Assembly: GCF_000455205.1 (NCBI RefSeq)
Contig: NZ_AUWQ01000023.1
Coordinates: forward strand, 1-64,000
Direction of reading: 5' to 3'
DNA: 64,000 nucleotides
From: Mycobacterium sp. UM_CSW
GTDB taxonomy: Bacteria; Actinomycetota; Actinomycetes; Mycobacteriales; Mycobacteriaceae
Positions 7,745-18,664 of the stretch are shown here, piece after piece. The position numbers were made by a program, and so were the translations under genes. Positions within the stretch are counted from its first letter, which is position 1. Every line of letters begins with the position of its first letter. The notes beneath the pieces are model-generated. The model searched no databases, had not been told where the DNA came from, and was given only the letters and a program-made list of their open reading frames with translations.

Positions 7745-8731
7745 GGTGTGAGCACTCCGTCCACTGGTGGACACCTCGCGTTCACCGGCAATGGTAGCCA
7801 GCGGCAGCAGTCGCCAGAGGCGAAGAATCATGAACGAAAAGCCCGGAGCCCCAACGCCGCAACGCGGAACCGGGCGGTGAAAACCGCGGTTCCGGCGCGG
7901 GTTGCGCCGGGGCCGCGCGTGCGAATGCCGTTGGCGCCCACCTGGATACCCCGACGCCGTCGGCTTCGGGCCGGCTCGCCGCGCGGGCCCAGCCCGTCCC
8001 TCCCCAGCGAATGAATTCAAAGCCGGGGGCTGCCGTGATCGGACCGTGATCAGTCCCCCCGGACGGCGCCCACGCCCCGCGCCAGCCGCCACGGTTCGGC
8101 CCCGAACCGGACACGCCAATCGCGACAAAGTATGAATCTCGCCACAATTCAGTTGGGACTTAACTTGCAATCTTAAAGATTTCAGCGATTTCCCTGCGGA
8201 GTTTCGCAATAGCCCCTAGCATGGCGTGATTACGCATCCTCGATGCAGTGCATCGGTGCGCCCAATTTGGTCTCCGTCTCGGCCCGCGCGGGTCGGGCCG
8301 CCTCAGCCCGCCCTCGACGCCGCGCGCTGACAACGTCCCTGGTCACGCCCGTTCGGGCAGGTAAACGCCCGGACACCTTGGCGGACAGCGCCTCTGGCGG
8401 CGACGGCGGTACGACGTTATGGCCAAATACCGTCCCAAAAGTATGCGTCTGGGCCTTCGGCCAAGCCCGACGTCGACCGGCCCTGGCCAGGGCATTGTTA
8501 AATTTTTGTACGTTCGCACGATTTTTCCACGCGTGAGAAGCGAAGCCGCTACGCTGCTGATCGCGCCATGTTCTTACGGGTGGGCTTCGATCCGGGGGTC
8601 GGTGGGTTTTTTGCGCGTTGCGGCGGAGTTGCCAGCTCGCACAAAAAAATTCGACGAGATTTCTCGAAGCCCAGATAAGAGCGAGCAGCAGTGATAGGAA
8701 CTTGTGGATAGGCAAGGAGAGGTGAAGGACA
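7745..8731. other. Long intergenic region before the Pks gene
   Basis: About 1 kb has no convincing gene on either strand. It contains AT-rich patches (around 8150-8220 and 8500-8530), unlike the flanking coding DNA, and a 15-bp palindrome at 8241-8255. In M. tuberculosis a fadD24/adh pair lies on this side of the Pks locus, and neither is present here. It probably carries the promoter and a long leader of the Pks operon. Confidence 0.6.
8241..8255. promoter_or_regulatory. 15-bp palindrome upstream of the Pks gene
   Basis: CGATGCA-G-TGCATCG is a perfect palindrome next to an AT-rich patch in the long Pks upstream region. It is a candidate operator. Nothing in the sequence names the regulator. 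Confidence 0.35.
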
Positions 8732-11700
8732 GTGGATAAGGCAGGCGTGACTCCGGTTGCCGTCATCGGGATGGCATGCCGGCTGCCAGGGGGTATCAAC
8801 TCACCTGACCTCTTTTGGGAAGCGTTGCTCCGTGGCGACGACCTTGTCAAGGAAATTCCCGCCGAACGCTGGGACGTCGACTACTACTACGACCCCGAGC
8901 CGGGCGTCCCGGGCCGGTCGGTCTGCAAGTGGGGCTCGTTCCTGGACAACGTCGGCGACTTCGACCCCGAGTTCTTCGGCATCACCGAAAAAGAAGCCAC
9001 CGCGATGGACCCGCAGCACCGGTTGCTCATGGAAACCGCGTGGGAGGCCATGGAACATGCCGGCCTCACCAAGGACACCATGGCCGAGGAAACGGGCGTT
9101 TTCGTCGGATTGAACTACGGCGACTACCAATTCGTCCACGCCGCCACCGACGCCTTTGACGGTCCCTATGGAAACCCGGGCACCATCTCCTGCATGGCCT
9201 CCGGGCGCATCGCCTACGCACTCGGCCTGCACGGTCCCGCCGTCACCATCGACACCGCGTGCTCTTCCGGCCTGTTCGCCATCCACCAGGCCTGCCGCAG
9301 CCTCAACGACGGAGAGAGCAACCTCGCGTTCGCCGGTGGCGTGAACGTGATGATGGAGCCGCGCAGGTCCGCTTCCGCTTCGGCGGGGGGCATGCTGTCC
9401 GGCACCGGGCACTGCTTCGCGTTCGACGTCAAGGCCGACGGCTTCGTCTCCGGCGAGGGCTGCGTGGTGCTGCTGCTCAAGCGCCTGACCGACGCGCAGC
9501 GCGACGGCGACCGGATCCTCGGTGTGATCCGCGCCACGGCCGCCAACCAGGACGGCCACACCATGAACATCGCGATGCCGTCCGGCGAGGCGCAGGCGGC
9601 GGTCTACCGCACGGCGCTCGCGGCGGCCGGCGTCGACGCCAGCACCGTCGGCATGGTCGAGGCGCACGGCACGGGCACCCCGGTCGGCGACCCGATCGAA
9701 TACGGCAGCCTGGCCGAGGTATACGGCATCGGCAACCCCTGCGTGCTCGGCGCCTCGAAGACGAACTTCGGGCACACCCAGGCGGCCGCCGGTGCGCTGG
9801 GGATGATGAAGGCGGTTCTCTCCGTCCAGCACGGCGTGGTTCCCAAGAACCTGCACTTCGAAAGCCTGCCCGACGAAATGGCCCGGATCGACACCGGATT
9901 GTTTGTGCCGCAAGAGAATACGCCGTGGCCGCTGAATGGCGATCAACCGCGGCGCGCGGCGGTGTCGGCGTACGGAATCTCCGGCACCAACGTGCACGCC
10001 ATCGTCGAGGAAGCCCCAGAACCCTTGTCGCGCAACGGCGCCGCGACCCGGGCCGGCCGCGATGGCACGCTGCTGTTCCCGCTGTCGGCCACCTCGGACG
10101 ACAGCCTGCGCGAAACCGCCGCACGGCTCGCGGACTGGGTCGAGGCCCACGCCACCGAGCTGGCGGCGCCGGACCTGGCCTACACGCTGGCCCGCAAGCG
10201 GGGGCACCGCTCCGTGCGCACCACGGTGCTGGCCAGCGACACCGCGGAGCTGCTGACGGCCCTGCGGGACGTCGCCAACGGTGACGCCCTGTTCCAGGAA
10301 GTCGTCGGCCAGGAGGAGCGCGGCCCGGTCTGGGTCTTCTCCGGGCAGGGGTCGCAGTGGGCAACCATGGGCACCGACCTGCTGGCGAACGAGCCCGCCT
10401 TCGCGGCGGCCATCGCCGAGATCGAGCCGCTGATCGCCCACGAGTCCGGGTTCTCCGTGACCGAAGCGCTGACCGCGCCCGAGAAGGTCACCGGCATCGA
10501 CCGGGTCCAGCCGACGATCTTCGCCATGCAGGTCGCGCTGGCGGCCACGATGAAGTCCTACGGGGTCCGGCCCGGCGCGGTGATCGGCCACTCGATGGGC
10601 GAGTCCGCGGCGGCCGTGGTCGCCGGGGCGCTGTCGCTCGAGGACGGGGTGCGGGTCATCTGCCGCCGCTCGCGACTGATGACCAAGATCGCCGGCTCGG
10701 GCGCCATGGCGTCCGTGGAACTGCCTGCCCAGCAAGTGCTTTCGGAGCTGATGGCGCGCGGCGTCAACGACGCCGTGGTGGCGGTGGTGGCCTCCCCGCA
10801 GTCCACCGTCATCGGCGGCGCGACCGAGACGGTCCGCGAACTGGTGGCGGTGTGGGAGCAGCGTGAGGTGATGGCCCGCGAGGTGGCCGTCGACGTGGCA
10901 TCGCACTCGCCGCAGGTCGACCCGATCCTCGACGAGCTGTACGACGTGCTGGCCGAGATCGAGCCGCTGACCCCGGAGGTCTCCTACTACTCGGCCACCT
11001 CGTTCGACCCCCGCGAGGAGCCCTACTGCGACGCCAACTACTGGGTCGACAACCTGCGTCACACGGTCCGTTTCTCGGCCGCGGTGCAGGCGGCGCTGGA
11101 AGACGGCTACCGCGTCTTCGGCGAGCTCTCACCCCACCCGCTGCTGACCCACGCGGTCGACCAGACCGCCCGCAGCCTCGACATGACGGTGGCCGCGCTC
11201 GCCGCGATGCGGCGCGAACAGCCGCTGCCCCACGGCCTGCGCGGCTTGCTGGGTGACCTGTACGCCACCGGCGCCACGGTCGACTTCTCCGTGCTGTACC
11301 CGGGCGGTCACCTGGTGGACGCGCCGCTGCCTGCGTGGACGCACCGGTCGCTGCTGTTGAGCCGCGAGGGCCACAGCTCGCGCGCGCTGGCCTCCAGCGT
11401 CGCGGTGCACCCGCTGATGGGCCAGCACGTCCGCCTGCCCGAGGAGCCGGAACGCCACGTCTGGCAGGCCGACATCGGCACGGCGACGCTGCCCTGGCTG
11501 GCCGACCACCAGGTCCACGGCACGGCCACGCTGCCGGGTGCGGCCTACTGCGAGATGGCGCTGGCCGCCGCGCGCACCGTCTTCGGCGAGGCGTCCGAGG
11601 TTCGCGACGTCCGCTTCGAGCAGATGCTGATGCTCGACGAGGAAACCCACATCAGCCTCACCGCCACCGCTGAGACGCCCGGTGCGCTCACCTTCGTGGT

Positions 11701-14700
11701 GGAAACCAACGAGGACGGCGTCCAGGCCCGCCGCGCGTCCGCGGTGCTGCACGACGTCGACGACGAAGACCAGCCGTCCGTGCAGGACATCGACGAGCTG
11801 CTCGACGCCCACCCGAGCCGCCTGGAGGGCGCCGACCTCCGCGACGCCATGGACCTGTGCGGCATCCAGTACGGTCCCGCCTTCACCGGCCTGGCCGGCG
11901 CGCACACCGCCGAGGGAACCGGCACCACGGTGCTGGCCGAGATCGGGCTGCCCAGCGTGATCCGGACCCAGCAGACGAATTACGGGGTCCACCCGGCGCT
12001 GCTCGACGCCTGCTTCCAGTCGGTCGCCGCGCACCCCAGCGTCGCGAACGCCAGCCTGGGCGGCCTGCTGTTGCCGCTCGGTGTTCGCCGGCTTCGGGTC
12101 CACGGCCCCGTCAGCACTGCCCGCTACTGCTACTCGCGGGTGACCTCGGCGAGCGGCGGAGCGGTCGAGGCCGACCTCGACGTGCTGGACAAGCACGGCA
12201 CCGTGCTGCTGACCGTGCGCGGGCTGCAGATGGGCACCGGCATCTCGCCGAGCGGCGAGCGGGCCAAGGTGATGGCGGAGCGCCTGCTGACGGTGGAATG
12301 GCAGCAACGCCAGCTGCCCGAGGCCGCCGCCGCCGAGACCGGCGCATGGCTGCTGATCAGCACCTCCGACGCCGCCGACCTGGTGGCCGCAGCGTTCACC
12401 GACGCGATGAAGCTGCACGACGCGGAATGCAAGACCTTGTCCTGGCCGCACCAGGCCGACCACCGGGCCATGGCCGTACGGCTGCGCGACGAGGTCGAGA
12501 AGGGCGAGTTCGCCGGCGTGGTCGTGGTGACGGAGCCGAAGAACGGCAACCCGGACGACGAAAGCGCCGTGCGTGGCGGTGATTTGGTGCACCACGTGGT
12601 GCGCATCGCCCGCGAGCTCCCGGAACTGCAGGGCGAGTCGCCCCGGTTGTTCGTCGTCACCCGAAACGCCCAAAAGGTGCTGTCGGAGGACGTTCCCAAC
12701 CTCGACCAGGGCGGCCTGCGCGGCCTGCTGCGGGTGATCGGTGCCGAGCACCCGCACCTGCACACCACCCACATCGACGTCGACGAGCAGACCGGCGCCG
12801 AGCAGGTGGTGCGCCAGCTGCTGATGACGGGCCCGGGCGAGGACGAGACGGCCTGGCGCAACGACGAGTGGTACAGCGCGCGCCTGTGCCCCACCCCGCT
12901 GCGTCCCGAAGAGCGGCTGTCCACCGTCGTCGACCACGAGACCGACGGCATGCGGATGCAGATCCGCACACCGGGCGACCTGCAGACGATGGAGTTCGCC
13001 GCGTTCGACCGGGTTCCGCCGGGACCGGGGCAGATCGAGGTGGCGGTCACCGCGTCGAGCATCAACTTCGCCGACGTGCTGAACGCGTTCGGCCGCTACC
13101 AGAGCCTGGACAACATCCTGCCCCAGCTGGGCACGGACTTCGCGGGCGTGGTCACGGCCGTCGGACCCGACGTCACCAACCACAAGGTCGGCGACCACGT
13201 CGGCGGCATGTCCCCCAACGGCTGCTGGGCCACGTTCGTCACGTGCGACGCGCGCCTGGCCACCACGCTGCCCGAGGGGCTGAGCGACGCACAGGCGGCA
13301 GCGGTGACCACCGCGCACGCCACCGCCTGGTACGGGCTGAACGAACTGGCCCGGATCAAGGCCGGCGACAAGGTGCTGATCCACTCGGGCACCGGCGGCG
13401 TCGGGCAGGCGGCGATCGCCATCGCCCGCGCGGCCGGGGCCGAGATCTTCGCCACGGCCGGCAGCGAGCAGCGTCGACAGCTGTTGCGCGACATGGGAAT
13501 TGAGCATGTCTACGATTCGCGCACGGTCGAGTTCGCCGAGCAGATCCGGCGCGACACCGACGGCTACGGCGTGGACATCGTGCTCAACTCGGTGACCGGT
13601 GCCGCGCAGCTGGCCGGGATCAAGCTGCTCGCCCTGGGCGGACGGTTCGTCGAGATCGGCAAGCGCGACATCTACGGCGACACCAAGCTGGGTCTCTTCC
13701 CGTTCCGCCGCAACCTGGCGTTCTGGGGCGTGGACCTGGGCCTGATGTCGGTCAGCCACCCCAGCCAGGTCAGCCAGGTGCTGAGCACCGTCTACCGGCT
13801 GACCGCCGAGGGCGTGCTGCCGATGCCCGAGAGCACGCACTACCCGCTCTCCGAGGCGGCCACCGCGATTCGCGTGATGAGCGCGGCCGAGCACACCGGC
13901 AAGCTCATCCTCGACATCCCGCGGGCCGGCCGCAGCAGCGTGGTGCTGCCGCCCGAGCAGGCACCGGTCTTCCGGCGCGACGGCTCGTACATCATCACCG
14001 GTGGTCTGGGCGGCCTGGGGCTGTTCCTGGCCGAGAAGATGGCCGCGTCCGGTGCGGGCCGGATCGTGCTCACCTCGCGTTCCGAGCCCTCGCAGAAGGC
14101 GCTTGAAACGATCGAGCTCGTCCGAGCGATAGGTTCTGACGTGATCGTGGAGTGCGGTGACATCGCCCAGGCCGACGTCGCACAGCGGCTGGTGGCCACG
14201 GCGACCGCCACCGGGCTGCCGTTGCGGGGCGTGCTGCACGCCGCCGCGGTGGTCGAGGACGCCACCCTGACCAACATCACCGATGAGCTGATCGACCGTG
14301 ACTGGGCGCCAAAGGTGTACGGCGCGTGGAACCTACACGAGGCCACCGCATCCGCGGACCTGGACTGGTTCTGCTCGTTCTCGTCGGCGGCGGCCCTGCT
14401 GGGCTCGCCGGGCCAGGGCGCCTACGCCGCGGCCAACAGCTGGCTGGACGCCTTCACCCACTGGCGGCGCGCGCAGGGCCTGCCGGCCACCGCGATCGCC
14501 TGGGGCGCCTGGGGCGAGATCGGCCGCGGCGCGGACTTCGCAGAAGGCAGTGGCGCCGCGATCGCTCCCGACGAGGGCGCCTACGCGTTCGAGGCGCTGC
14601 TGCGCCACGACCGCGCGTACACCGGCTACAGCCCGCTCATCGGGACGCCGTGGATCGCGTCCTTCGCGGAGCGCAGCAAGTTCCTCGAGATGTTCAAGTC

Positions 14701-15013
14701 GGCCGGCGAAAAGCGTTCGGGCTCAAGCAAACTGCGCGCCGAGCTGTCCGACCTGCCGCTCGACGAGTGGCCCACCCGGCTGCGGCGCCTGCTCTCCGAG
14801 CAGATCGGCCTGATCCTGCGCCGCAACATCGACGTGGACCACCCGCTTTCCGAGTACGGCCTCGACTCGCTGGGCAATCTCGAATTGCGCACGCACATCG
14901 AGGCGCAGACGGGGGTACGCATCACCTCGGCCGACATCACCACGGTGCGCGGCTTGGCGGATCACCTGTTTTCGAAGCTGGCTCCTAAGGAGGACGCTGC
15001 GGCACCCGCGTGA
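8732..15013 (+). CDS. pks5: Pks5-type iterative polyketide synthase (mycocerosic-acid-synthase-like)
   Basis: This 2093-residue type I synthase elongates an acyl chain with fully reduced, probably methyl-branched units. Domains in order: KS (active Cys177 in DTACSSG, then [12 protein letters not shown] and NFGHTQ), AT (Ser621 in GHSMGES; VASHS motif, as in methylmalonyl-specific ATs), DH (His926 in [10 protein letters not shown]), ER (NADPH loop near 1551, HSGTGGVGQ), KR (GGLGGLG near 1757, YAAAN tyrosine) and ACP (Ser2046 in YGLDSLG). The start is GTG, with AAGGAGAGG upstream. A papA gene follows 58 bp downstream. Length and layout match Pks5/Mas proteins, and the LOS context favours Pks5. 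The product is inferred. Confidence 0.93.
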   Translation: MDKAGVTPVAVIGMACRLPGGINSPDLFWEALLRGDDLVKEIPAERWDVDYYYDPEPGVPGRSVCKWGSFLDNVGDFDPEFFGITEKEATAMDPQHRLLMETAWEAMEHAGLTKDTMAEETGVFVGLNYGDYQFVHAATDAFDGPYGNPGTISCMASGRIAYALGLHGPAVTIDTACSSGLFAIHQACRSLNDGESNLAFAGGVNVMMEPRRSASASAGGMLSGTGHCFAFDVKADGFVSGEGCVVLLLKRLTDAQRDGDRILGVIRATAANQDGHTMNIAMPSGEAQAAVYRTALAAAGVDASTVGMVEAHGTGTPVGDPIEYGSLAEVYGIGNPCVLGASKTNFGHTQAAAGALGMMKAVLSVQHGVVPKNLHFESLPDEMARIDTGLFVPQENTPWPLNGDQPRRAAVSAYGISGTNVHAIVEEAPEPLSRNGAATRAGRDGTLLFPLSATSDDSLRETAARLADWVEAHATELAAPDLAYTLARKRGHRSVRTTVLASDTAELLTALRDVANGDALFQEVVGQEERGPVWVFSGQGSQWATMGTDLLANEPAFAAAIAEIEPLIAHESGFSVTEALTAPEKVTGIDRVQPTIFAMQVALAATMKSYGVRPGAVIGHSMGESAAAVVAGALSLEDGVRVICRRSRLMTKIAGSGAMASVELPAQQVLSELMARGVNDAVVAVVASPQSTVIGGATETVRELVAVWEQREVMAREVAVDVASHSPQVDPILDELYDVLAEIEPLTPEVSYYSATSFDPREEPYCDANYWVDNLRHTVRFSAAVQAALEDGYRVFGELSPHPLLTHAVDQTARSLDMTVAALAAMRREQPLPHGLRGLLGDLYATGATVDFSVLYPGGHLVDAPLPAWTHRSLLLSREGHSSRALASSVAVHPLMGQHVRLPEEPERHVWQADIGTATLPWLADHQVHGTATLPGAAYCEMALAAARTVFGEASEVRDVRFEQMLMLDEETHISLTATAETPGALTFVVETNEDGVQARRASAVLHDVDDEDQPSVQDIDELLDAHPSRLEGADLRDAMDLCGIQYGPAFTGLAGAHTAEGTGTTVLAEIGLPSVIRTQQTNYGVHPALLDACFQSVAAHPSVANASLGGLLLPLGVRRLRVHGPVSTARYCYSRVTSASGGAVEADLDVLDKHGTVLLTVRGLQMGTGISPSGERAKVMAERLLTVEWQQRQLPEAAAAETGAWLLISTSDAADLVAAAFTDAMKLHDAECKTLSWPHQADHRAMAVRLRDEVEKGEFAGVVVVTEPKNGNPDDESAVRGGDLVHHVVRIARELPELQGESPRLFVVTRNAQKVLSEDVPNLDQGGLRGLLRVIGAEHPHLHTTHIDVDEQTGAEQVVRQLLMTGPGEDETAWRNDEWYSARLCPTPLRPEERLSTVVDHETDGMRMQIRTPGDLQTMEFAAFDRVPPGPGQIEVAVTASSINFADVLNAFGRYQSLDNILPQLGTDFAGVVTAVGPDVTNHKVGDHVGGMSPNGCWATFVTCDARLATTLPEGLSDAQAAAVTTAHATAWYGLNELARIKAGDKVLIHSGTGGVGQAAIAIARAAGAEIFATAGSEQRRQLLRDMGIEHVYDSRTVEFAEQIRRDTDGYGVDIVLNSVTGAAQLAGIKLLALGGRFVEIGKRDIYGDTKLGLFPFRRNLAFWGVDLGLMSVSHPSQVSQVLSTVYRLTAEGVLPMPESTHYPLSEAATAIRVMSAAEHTGKLILDIPRAGRSSVVLPPEQAPVFRRDGSYIITGGLGGLGLFLAEKMAASGAGRIVLTSRSEPSQKALETIELVRAIGSDVIVECGDIAQADVAQRLVATATATGLPLRGVLHAAAVVEDATLTNITDELIDRDWAPKVYGAWNLHEATASADLDWFCSFSSAAALLGSPGQGAYAAANSWLDAFTHWRRAQGLPATAIAWGAWGEIGRGADFAEGSGAAIAPDEGAYAFEALLRHDRAYTGYSPLIGTPWIASFAERSKFLEMFKSAGEKRSGSSKLRAELSDLPLDEWPTRLRRLLSEQIGLILRRNIDVDHPLSEYGLDSLGNLELRTHIEAQTGVRITSADITTVRGLADHLFSKLAPKEDAAAPA

Positions 15014-15071
15014 GATAGGTCCTACGTCAAAGTCGACTGCACTGCTTAGGCCGGTATTTAAGGAGGGAAAC

Positions 15072-16517
15072 GTGTTCATAGGTGGAGGCTCTGAGCACGA
15101 CAGCCTGCGAGTGGGCAACGCGTACGACTGGTACCCGGGCGCGGGTTCGGTCGTGACGTGGCAGCCCACGCCCGGCTGCATCGCGAAGGCTCGGCAGGCG
15201 CCGGTGAGCCCGGTGCCGCCCAGCTCCATGCAGGCGGGTCACCTTCGCGGGTTCGTCGAGTTCGGTGAGCGTGGGCTGGATTATTCGCGGGCGATCATGG
15301 GGTCCTGGGATGTGCCCGGGCGCTGCGACATCCGCGCGATGACCTACGTCATCAACGCGCACCTGCGCCGCCACGCGACGTACCACAGCTGGTTCGAGTA
15401 CACCGACGACAAGAACATCGTCCGGCACACCCTGAAGAACCCGCGCGACATCAACTTCGTCGCGAAGGAGTACGGCGTGATGACGGAGCTCGAGTGGCGC
15501 GAACACGTGCTCGCCACGCCCGATCCGCTGCAGTGGGACTGCTTCCGGTTCGGCATCGTCCAGCACGAGGACCACTTCGCGCTGTATGCGGTCGTCGACC
15601 ACCTGCACTGCGATCCGATGTTGCTCGCCGGGCTGTACGTCGAGATCTTGATGAACTACACCGCGCTCATCGAGGGCAAGGCGCCGGTCTCGCTGCCGCC
15701 GGCGGCCAGCTACGACGACTTCTGCATGCGGGAGCACAACATCGTGTCGGGGATGACGCTGGAGTCCCCGGAGGTGCGCAAGTGGATCGAGTTCGCCGAA
15801 GCCAACGGCGGGACCCTGCCCGACTTCCCGCTGCCGCTAGGTGACCAGTCGATTCCGTGCGGCGGTGACACCCATGTCGAGCGGTTGCTCGGCCCCGACC
15901 AAACGGCCCAGTTCGAGGCGCTGTGCCGGCAGGCGGGAGCCCGGTTCAGCGGTGGCCTGTTCGCCTGCGCCGCCCTGGCTCAGTACGAATTGACCGGCGC
16001 GGAAACGTATTACGGGCTTACCCCCACCGACAAGCGCAAGAGCCCGGCGGACTTCATGACGGTGGGCTGGTTCACCGGCGTGGTGCCGTTCACCGTGCCC
16101 GTCGACCCGAACTCGTTCGAGGAAACGGCCCGCGCGGCGCAGGCCTCCTTCGACGCGAACATGGATCTGGCGAACGTGCCGTTCGACCGCGTGCTGGAAT
16201 TGGCGCCCTGGCTCCGCAAGCACGGACCCCAGTTCACCATGATGAGCTACATGGACGCGGGCCTTCCTCCCCTGTCCGGCATCGTCGCCACCGCCCTGGA
16301 CGGCGTGAACGCGACCGCGTTCACCGATGGCCGCAGCCCGGCGTACATGTACTCGACGGTCTTCCGGCTGTTCGACGAGGTCTCGATCATGGTGTCCTAC
16401 CCGAACAACCCGGTCGCCCGCGAATCCGTGATTCGCTACACGGAGGCGTTGAAGTCGGTGTTCGACCGGGTCGTCGCGGGCAAGCTGGCCGAGGTGCCGG
16501 TTCGCGTAGCCAGGTAA
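15072..16517 (+). CDS. PapA-type acyltransferase
   Basis: This 481-residue polyketide-associated acyltransferase of the condensation fold transfers the acyl chain from the Pks to a hydroxyl of the glycan acceptor. The catalytic HxxxD motif is VVDHLHCDPML, near residue 178. The usual DFGWG motif is not evident, as in other Pap proteins of this group. The start is GTG with an ideal AAGGAGG site. The gene is full length, unlike the short PapA4 of M. tuberculosis. It lies between pks5 and the GT1 gene and is very probably co-transcribed with pks5. Confidence 0.9.
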   Translation: MFIGGGSEHDSLRVGNAYDWYPGAGSVVTWQPTPGCIAKARQAPVSPVPPSSMQAGHLRGFVEFGERGLDYSRAIMGSWDVPGRCDIRAMTYVINAHLRRHATYHSWFEYTDDKNIVRHTLKNPRDINFVAKEYGVMTELEWREHVLATPDPLQWDCFRFGIVQHEDHFALYAVVDHLHCDPMLLAGLYVEILMNYTALIEGKAPVSLPPAASYDDFCMREHNIVSGMTLESPEVRKWIEFAEANGGTLPDFPLPLGDQSIPCGGDTHVERLLGPDQTAQFEALCRQAGARFSGGLFACAALAQYELTGAETYYGLTPTDKRKSPADFMTVGWFTGVVPFTVPVDPNSFEETARAAQASFDANMDLANVPFDRVLELAPWLRKHGPQFTMMSYMDAGLPPLSGIVATALDGVNATAFTDGRSPAYMYSTVFRLFDEVSIMVSYPNNPVARESVIRYTEALKSVFDRVVAGKLAEVPVRVAR

Positions 16518-16566
16518 GCTGCGAAGCGCTTCGTCCTCGAGCGAAGTGGAAGGCTGAGCTCCGTCG

Positions 16567-17817
16567 ATGAAGTTTGTCTTGGCGGCCCACGGTACCCGCG
16601 GCGACATCGAGCCCGGTGCCACGGTCGGCGTGGAACTCCGGCGCCGGGGCCACGATGTCCGAATGGCGGTGCCGCCCAACCTGGTTGACTTCGTCGAGTC
16701 GGCCGGGGTGCCCGCCGTCTCCTACGGGCCGGACACGCGTGATCAGGTGGTGGCGGTCGCCGACTTCACCCACAACGCCTTCAAACCCCAGAACCCGGCC
16801 GACTTCATGCGCACCTTCAAGTCGCTTTTCGTCGAGGGCTGGGCGGAGATGAGCCGGACGCTCACCTCGCTGGCCGACGGGGCGGACCTGCTGCTGACGG
16901 GCCAGACCTACCACGGGGTGGTGGCGAATGTCGCAGAATACTACGACATTCCGGTGGCGGGGCTGCATCATTTCCCGGTGCGGGTCAACGGTCAGATCGG
17001 CGTTCCGTTTCTGCCGTCGCCGGCGCCGATCGTCCGCACCACGCTGTCGGCGGGCTGGCGGCTGTATAACCGCTTCACCAAGGCGGACGAGGACGCGCAG
17101 CGCCGCGAGCTGGGCCTGCCGCCCACGACGGTGCCCGCGTGGCAGCGGATGGCCGACGGCGGAACGCTCGAAATCCAGGCCTACGACCGGGCCTTGTTCC
17201 CCGGGCTGGCGGCGGAGTGGAATGGCAAGCGCCCCTTCGTGGGTTCGTTGACCCTGGAGTTGGCCGCGGAGACCGACGATGAGGTCGCGTCGTGGATCGC
17301 CGCGGGAAAGCCGCCGATCTACTTCGGTTTTGGCAGCACTCCGGTCAGCTCCCCCGCCGAGACGGTGGCCATGATCGCCGACGCCTGCGCCGAGTTGGGC
17401 GAACGCGCGCTGATCTATTCCGGCGCCGACGGTTCCGAGCCCGCTCCGCATAGTGAGCACATCAAGCTGGTCGGACACGTCAACTACAGCACGATCTTGC
17501 CCATGTGTCGGGCGGCCGCCCACCATGGCGGGGCGGGCACGACGGCGGCGAGCCTACGAGCCGGGCTCCCGACGTTGATCCTGTGGGACGTGGCCGACCA
17601 GTTCATCTGGGCGACCCAGGTCAAACGGCTGAAAGTCGGCTCCGCCAAGAAGCTTTCGACCATCACCCGCAAATCGTTGGTTAGGCAGCTGCGCAAGATC
17701 CTCGCGCCGGACTACGTGGCCCGGGCCCGTGAGATCGCACCGCAGATGTCCAAACCGGCCGTCGGGGTGGTCACCGCCGCCGACCTCCTGGAGCAGAGCG
17801 TCCGCGTCGGCGTCTGA
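16567..17817 (+). CDS. GT1 (UDP-glycosyltransferase-like) enzyme, Rv1526-like
   Basis: This 416-residue GT-B fold enzyme begins [16 protein letters not shown] and carries the C-terminal donor-site motif [20 protein letters not shown]. It is about 50 bp downstream of papA and on the same strand, so it probably belongs to the same transcript. Relatives attach deoxyhexose or glucose units to mycobacterial glycolipids such as GPL and LOS. Donor and acceptor here are unknown. It is a paralog of the protein encoded at 18664-19911. Confidence 0.9.
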   Translation: MKFVLAAHGTRGDIEPGATVGVELRRRGHDVRMAVPPNLVDFVESAGVPAVSYGPDTRDQVVAVADFTHNAFKPQNPADFMRTFKSLFVEGWAEMSRTLTSLADGADLLLTGQTYHGVVANVAEYYDIPVAGLHHFPVRVNGQIGVPFLPSPAPIVRTTLSAGWRLYNRFTKADEDAQRRELGLPPTTVPAWQRMADGGTLEIQAYDRALFPGLAAEWNGKRPFVGSLTLELAAETDDEVASWIAAGKPPIYFGFGSTPVSSPAETVAMIADACAELGERALIYSGADGSEPAPHSEHIKLVGHVNYSTILPMCRAAAHHGGAGTTAASLRAGLPTLILWDVADQFIWATQVKRLKVGSAKKLSTITRKSLVRQLRKILAPDYVARAREIAPQMSKPAVGVVTAADLLEQSVRVGV

Positions 17818-17820
17818 ACG

Positions 17821-17844
17821 GCCGGTGCCGTTACGGCTGCCGGC
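17821..17844. terminator. Bidirectional hairpin between convergent glycosyltransferase genes
   Basis: GCCGG-t-GCCGT-t-ACGGC-tg-CCGGC forms a stem of two 5-bp blocks. It lies just after the stop of the plus-strand GT1 gene and overlaps the stop of the minus-strand GT2 gene. Confidence 0.55.
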
Positions 17845-18664
17845 TGGCGGCCGCGTCGCGCTGGACGAGCGGGTAAGACTTGTACCACTTGCGGTGGTGT
17901 GCCGCACCCATCTCGCGCAGGATGCCCATGGCCGCGAACCAGCCGTGCGTCTTGCGCAACCCCAGAATCATCGCCCGGCTGGAGCCCCAGTGGTACTTCA
18001 GGCCGCCGAAGTGAACCTTGGCGGTCCTGCGCCCGAAATGGTTGACGTAGGCCATTTCCGTTGTGTACACGCCGAATCCGGCTTTTCGCGCCCGCAGCGC
18101 GAGGTCGAGGTCGAGCCCCCAGCCGTAGCGGCCGAAGGTGTCGAGATCCATTCCCCCGACGGCTTCCCAGCATTCCCGGGACATCGCCAGCGCCGTGCCC
18201 TCGATGGCGGGCACCACCCGATACTGCGGCCGCGGAACGTAGCTCGCGGCGTCCGGTATTCCCTCGACCACCGCGTAGGGGAATCCGATGTTGAACAGCG
18301 GCCCCACCATCCCGACGTCCGCGGGCAGGCGCGGGTCGAGCAGGGCGGCGACGAATCCCCGGGACAGCCGGGTGTCGTTGTTGAGCGTCATCGCGTGGGA
18401 GTAGCCCTCCGCGAACGCGGTTCGGAAGCCGAGCTCGCTGCCCCCGGCCCACCCCAGGTTCGTGCCCGGCGTGGCGACGCGTTCGTTGCCGATCTTCGGG
18501 TAGTCGCCGCGATTGTCGACGATCAAGTAGTCGGCGCCCTCGCGCTCCAAATCCGCTACGAGCGCGTGTGTGTACTCGTGCTGGCCGAAGACCGGCACCG
18601 TGATCAGTAGGGACACACCGGGAGCGTACCCCGAGCCGCGCAACCCCGCGGGGCGTTCCGCCAT
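17831..18664 (-). CDS. GT2 glycosyltransferase, WbbL2/Rv1525-like
   Basis: This GT-A fold transferase of about 277 residues resembles rhamnosyltransferases of the WbbL type. Visible: LLITVPVFGQHEYTHALV, LIVDNRGDYP, a donor-binding NNDTRL, and VGGMDLDTFGRYGWGLDLDLALRARKAG. The ATG at 18664 overlaps the upstream GT1 stop (TGATG), which favours this start; a GTG at 18616 is an alternative. It is the last gene of a minus-strand set: methyltransferase, GT1, GT2. Confidence 0.88.
   Translation of the reverse strand: MAERPAGLRGSGYAPGVSLLITVPVFGQHEYTHALVADLEREGADYLIVDNRGDYPKIGNERVATPGTNLGWAGGSELGFRTAFAEGYSHAMTLNNDTRLSRGFVAALLDPRLPADVGMVGPLFNIGFPYAVVEGIPDAASYVPRPQYRVVPAIEGTALAMSRECWEAVGGMDLDTFGRYGWGLDLDLALRARKAGFGVYTTEMAYVNHFGRRTAKVHFGGLKYHWGSSRAMILGLRKTHGWFAAMGILREMGAAHHRKWYKSYPLVQRDAAASRQP

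Noticed and set aside
8230-8850. A 206-codon minus-strand frame across the pks upstream region
   Set aside because: It runs into the pks coding sequence, has no ribosome site and no recognisable protein pattern, and crosses AT-rich non-coding DNA.
11129-14239. A 1036-codon open frame opposite pks5
   Set aside because: Shadow of the Pks gene: same high-GC composition effect, no motif, and domains of the Pks are continuous on the plus strand.
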